22,951 nt of DNA, taken from assembly GCA_002353225.1 (NCBI GenBank), contig DEJF01000070.1, forward strand, positions 31,571-54,521, in the 5' to 3' direction. The DNA is from Prevotella sp. UBA2755 (GTDB taxonomy: Bacteria; Bacteroidota; Bacteroidia; Bacteroidales; Bacteroidaceae). A program made the translations under genes and the position numbers. The notes under the pieces were generated by a model. It was not told the DNA's origin and searched no databases. It saw only the letters and a program-made list of their open reading frames with translations. Below, piece after piece: positions 22,501 to 22,951 of this stretch. The number at the start of each line of letters is the position of its first letter. Positions within the stretch are counted from its first letter, which is position 1.

Positions 22501-22951
22501 CCTTTCCCAACGAGATGTTCTATGCTGAGGAGCAACTGCAACCAGTACCCTTACCCCACCAAGAGGAAGGACAACTGGACTACCCCCAGCCCTCCCAGGA
22601 CCAAGTAGACGATCTGCTGAAACAGCATCGTGTGATCTTTTTCCCTAGTGATTCTAGTATATCTAGTTCTCCTAGGAATACTAGTTCCCCTAGTCCCATC
22701 TCCCCCTCCGACAAGGTCAATCCCTCTGAGGCGCATATCGTCGCCGACCTCCTGCGCCGCATCTATCGGCAGTATGGCGCCGACCGCTTCGACACAGCAC
22801 GGACGGTGGGTGTCATCGTACCCTATCGCAACCAGATAGCGATGATCCGCCGGGAGATAGAACAGTTGGACATCCCGGCGTTGTTGGATGTCTCCATCGA
22901 TACCGTTGAGCGTTACCAGGGTAGTCAGCGTGATGTCATCATCTATAGTTT
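19509..22951 (+). CDS. Dna2-like nuclease-helicase with in-frame DUF559 and repeat insertions (3' end outside window)
   Basis: 1147 codons are seen, without a stop, and the frame runs past the window. Residues 1 to about 290 are of unknown fold. A RecB/Cas4-type PD-(D/E)XK nuclease follows: Asp327 (GRVDLM), Glu338-Gln-Lys340 (LVEQKSG), Gln368-x3-Tyr372. The SF1 helicase core has motif I GPPGTGKT (662-669), motif Ia LLLSYTNRAVDEI (after residue 825), motif II DEAS (915-918), GDHKQLPAVV, LRRQGRMHPDI, GVIVPYRNQ and DTVERYQGSQRDV. This layout resembles Dna2: nuclease plus 5'-3' helicase, so a role in DNA end processing or repair is inferred. Inserted in frame are a REP-like palindrome (residues 296-307), a DUF559 endonuclease element (682-825), and a CTAG array (about 1046-1062). 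All catalytic motifs seen are intact. Confidence 0.9.
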   Translation, partial: MKVSELFERCVEIVQAEPSVAVLRYMHETLVLACAEALRGSGQGFGNLMAQTDYLCKQAGIGVADRIAIQTMRRHSNRKDGVLTRQDLRYDVRALALFISAVFNEDIPHELVTRIPTNGRPTNLALHINQRYIRCVVSYWDEKYIYATTDDGSVCIQTDDETLRPLLTEGMQLNLLDCHREGQTVLPKLIVVEPDFLMDISSLAACFMNNGHSPLSYTLRRLIPSANTQPILLGNFAGAALDDIINQTNYHPYDTIRNSFREQALQFCTCTEFNPQQFKEDALRQVENIKEAVKSLTPNPSPSERGVLELLEPSFVCEHLGLQGRVDLMTSDKHLLVEQKSGKNWNLEHSAGLSTQASHLYAESHYVQLLLYYGILRYNFHLSADKVDIRLLYSRYPAKQGLLVVNYYQQLFHEAIRLRNQIVAQEIQVAKKGFNQILPQLNIDSLKGLSETAQNYIERMMTFVYREQLAQKVGTQEGQGRAVANLWNMPLTEKRDSGCIFYGLRMLHKEQSSDYSGYDRLTLSIPDMGDDFLPNFRRNDMVCLYAYDDEPSICHAILYKGVIERLTDHEVVVRLNDGQQNPEVFEDATYAIEPTFTDMGTTSAIRSLHALCTAEPERRDLLLGEREPRRDETLQLSRSYHPHYDDILLKAKQARDYFLLQGPPGTGKTSMALRFLVEEECLTPIPSPSERGETERFQYANPDIYSILKENARKNRKEPTDAENLLWQILRNNGIGFKFRRQHAIGDYIVDFISIEHLLIIEIDGKYHEDEKQQEKDRIRSELLQNKGYKILRFTNEEVINNTPNVLRTILSATPSLKERAGGEALLLSYTNRAVDEICGMLEEAGIDYLRLGSDTSCDPRFAKHLLDSVVGEHSRMDAIRQHIIDTKVIVSTTSTMQSRPYLFQLKHFSLCIVDEASQILEPNVIGLLASPQVDKFILIGDHKQLPAVVQQPDDIPDLSPCRLSLFERLLRVEQKAGRTAFTAILRRQGRMHPDIAAFPNEMFYAEEQLQPVPLPHQEEGQLDYPQPSQDQVDDLLKQHRVIFFPSDSSISSSPRNTSSPSPISPSDKVNPSEAHIVADLLRRIYRQYGADRFDTARTVGVIVPYRNQIAMIRREIEQLDIPALLDVSIDTVERYQGSQRDVIIYS
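20393..20427. repeat. REP-like palindrome, solo copy in the nuclease-helicase gene
   Basis: A 35-bp unit: head CCTCACCCCCAA, then CCCCTCTC (20405-20412), loop CTTCT, and GAGAGGGG (20418-20425). Translated in frame as LTPNPSPSERG, 20 residues before the nuclease aspartate. Peptides of this kind are familiar from annotated proteins of Bacteroidota. Confidence 0.85.
21551..21585. repeat. REP-like palindrome, left boundary of the DUF559 element
   Basis: Head CCTCACCCCCAT, CCCCTCTC (21563-21570), loop CTTCA, GAGAGGGG (21576-21583). Two differences from the solo copy at 20393. Translated LTPIPSPSERG. Confidence 0.88.
21949..21981. repeat. REP-like palindrome, right boundary, inverted
   Basis: The same unit on the opposite strand: CCCTCTC (21951-21957), loop TGAAG, GAGAGGG (21963-21969), then the head as CGGGGGGTGAGG. 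Two bases shorter than the left copy. Translated TPSLKERAGGEA. Confidence 0.85.
22645..22693. repeat. CTAG array, 9-nt period, inside the nuclease-helicase gene
   Basis: CTAG at 22645, 22654, 22663, 22672, 22681 and 22690, six units at exact 9-nt spacing. Translated as PSDSSISSSPRNTSSPSP, in a variable loop after RVIFFPSD. Codon phase is NCT AGT, as in the GH3 copy. Confidence 0.92.

Noticed and set aside
22645..22693. CTAG arrays or heptamer arrays as CRISPR
   Set aside because: Units are 7-10 nt with no spacers of 25-40 nt and no cas genes.

Overview
The window looks like chromosomal DNA from a member of the Bacteroidota, most probably Prevotella or a close relative. The evidence is promoters of the Bacteroidota -33/-7 type (TTTG, about 20 nt, TAnnTTTG, usually preceded by TCG), families typical of that phylum (DUF4254, Big_5 lipoprotein, DUF3108, bacterial GH3, a TPR-fronted histidine kinase) and protein sequences close to that group by eye. 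The genus is an inference. No plasmid, phage, rRNA, tRNA or CRISPR locus was recognised.

Layout. 1-648 is the 3' end of mutS. 649-981 is a repeat-rich convergent gap. A minus-strand operon follows: ychF, lgt and a TPR histidine kinase, driven by a promoter that lies inside a dispersed repeat. 4931-7729 (+) is a very large polar amino-acid ABC transporter fusion: lipoprotein-type signal, permease, a substrate-binding domain with its halves in swapped order, ATPase, and an extra C-terminal domain. 7730-8194 is a second repeat-rich gap. A minus-strand operon then holds a DUF4254 protein, a family 9 glycosyltransferase and rubredoxin. pdxB, acpP, fabF, rnc, a GH3-family protein, a Big_5 lipoprotein and a DUF3108 protein follow on the plus strand. 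An aldo/keto reductase (minus) is divergent from a large plus-strand Dna2-like nuclease-helicase that runs off the window.

The housekeeping content is ordinary: mismatch repair, lipoprotein maturation, fatty-acid synthesis and PLP synthesis. What is unusual is the density of short repeats, several inside genes and in frame. The clearest case is the nuclease-helicase. Its helicase core is interrupted, between motif I and motif Ia, by a complete DUF559 (Vsr-like) endonuclease domain bounded by two inverted REP-like palindromes. A third, solo palindrome of the same family sits in frame earlier in the gene, and a nine-base CTAG array sits further downstream. I read the DUF559 block as a candidate nuclease-associated mobile repeat caught inside a protein.

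The other repeat families are: CTAG arrays with 9-nt period (two loci in frame, one intergenic locus of 9-10 nt spacing); heptanucleotide arrays of about four copies (one in a glycosyltransferase gene, two next to promoter -7 boxes); a roughly 70-bp repeat that supplies promoters to two unrelated genes and whose stem arms differ compensatorily between copies; GGCGGYACCTTCG clusters; and GGAACAAAACAA palindromes.
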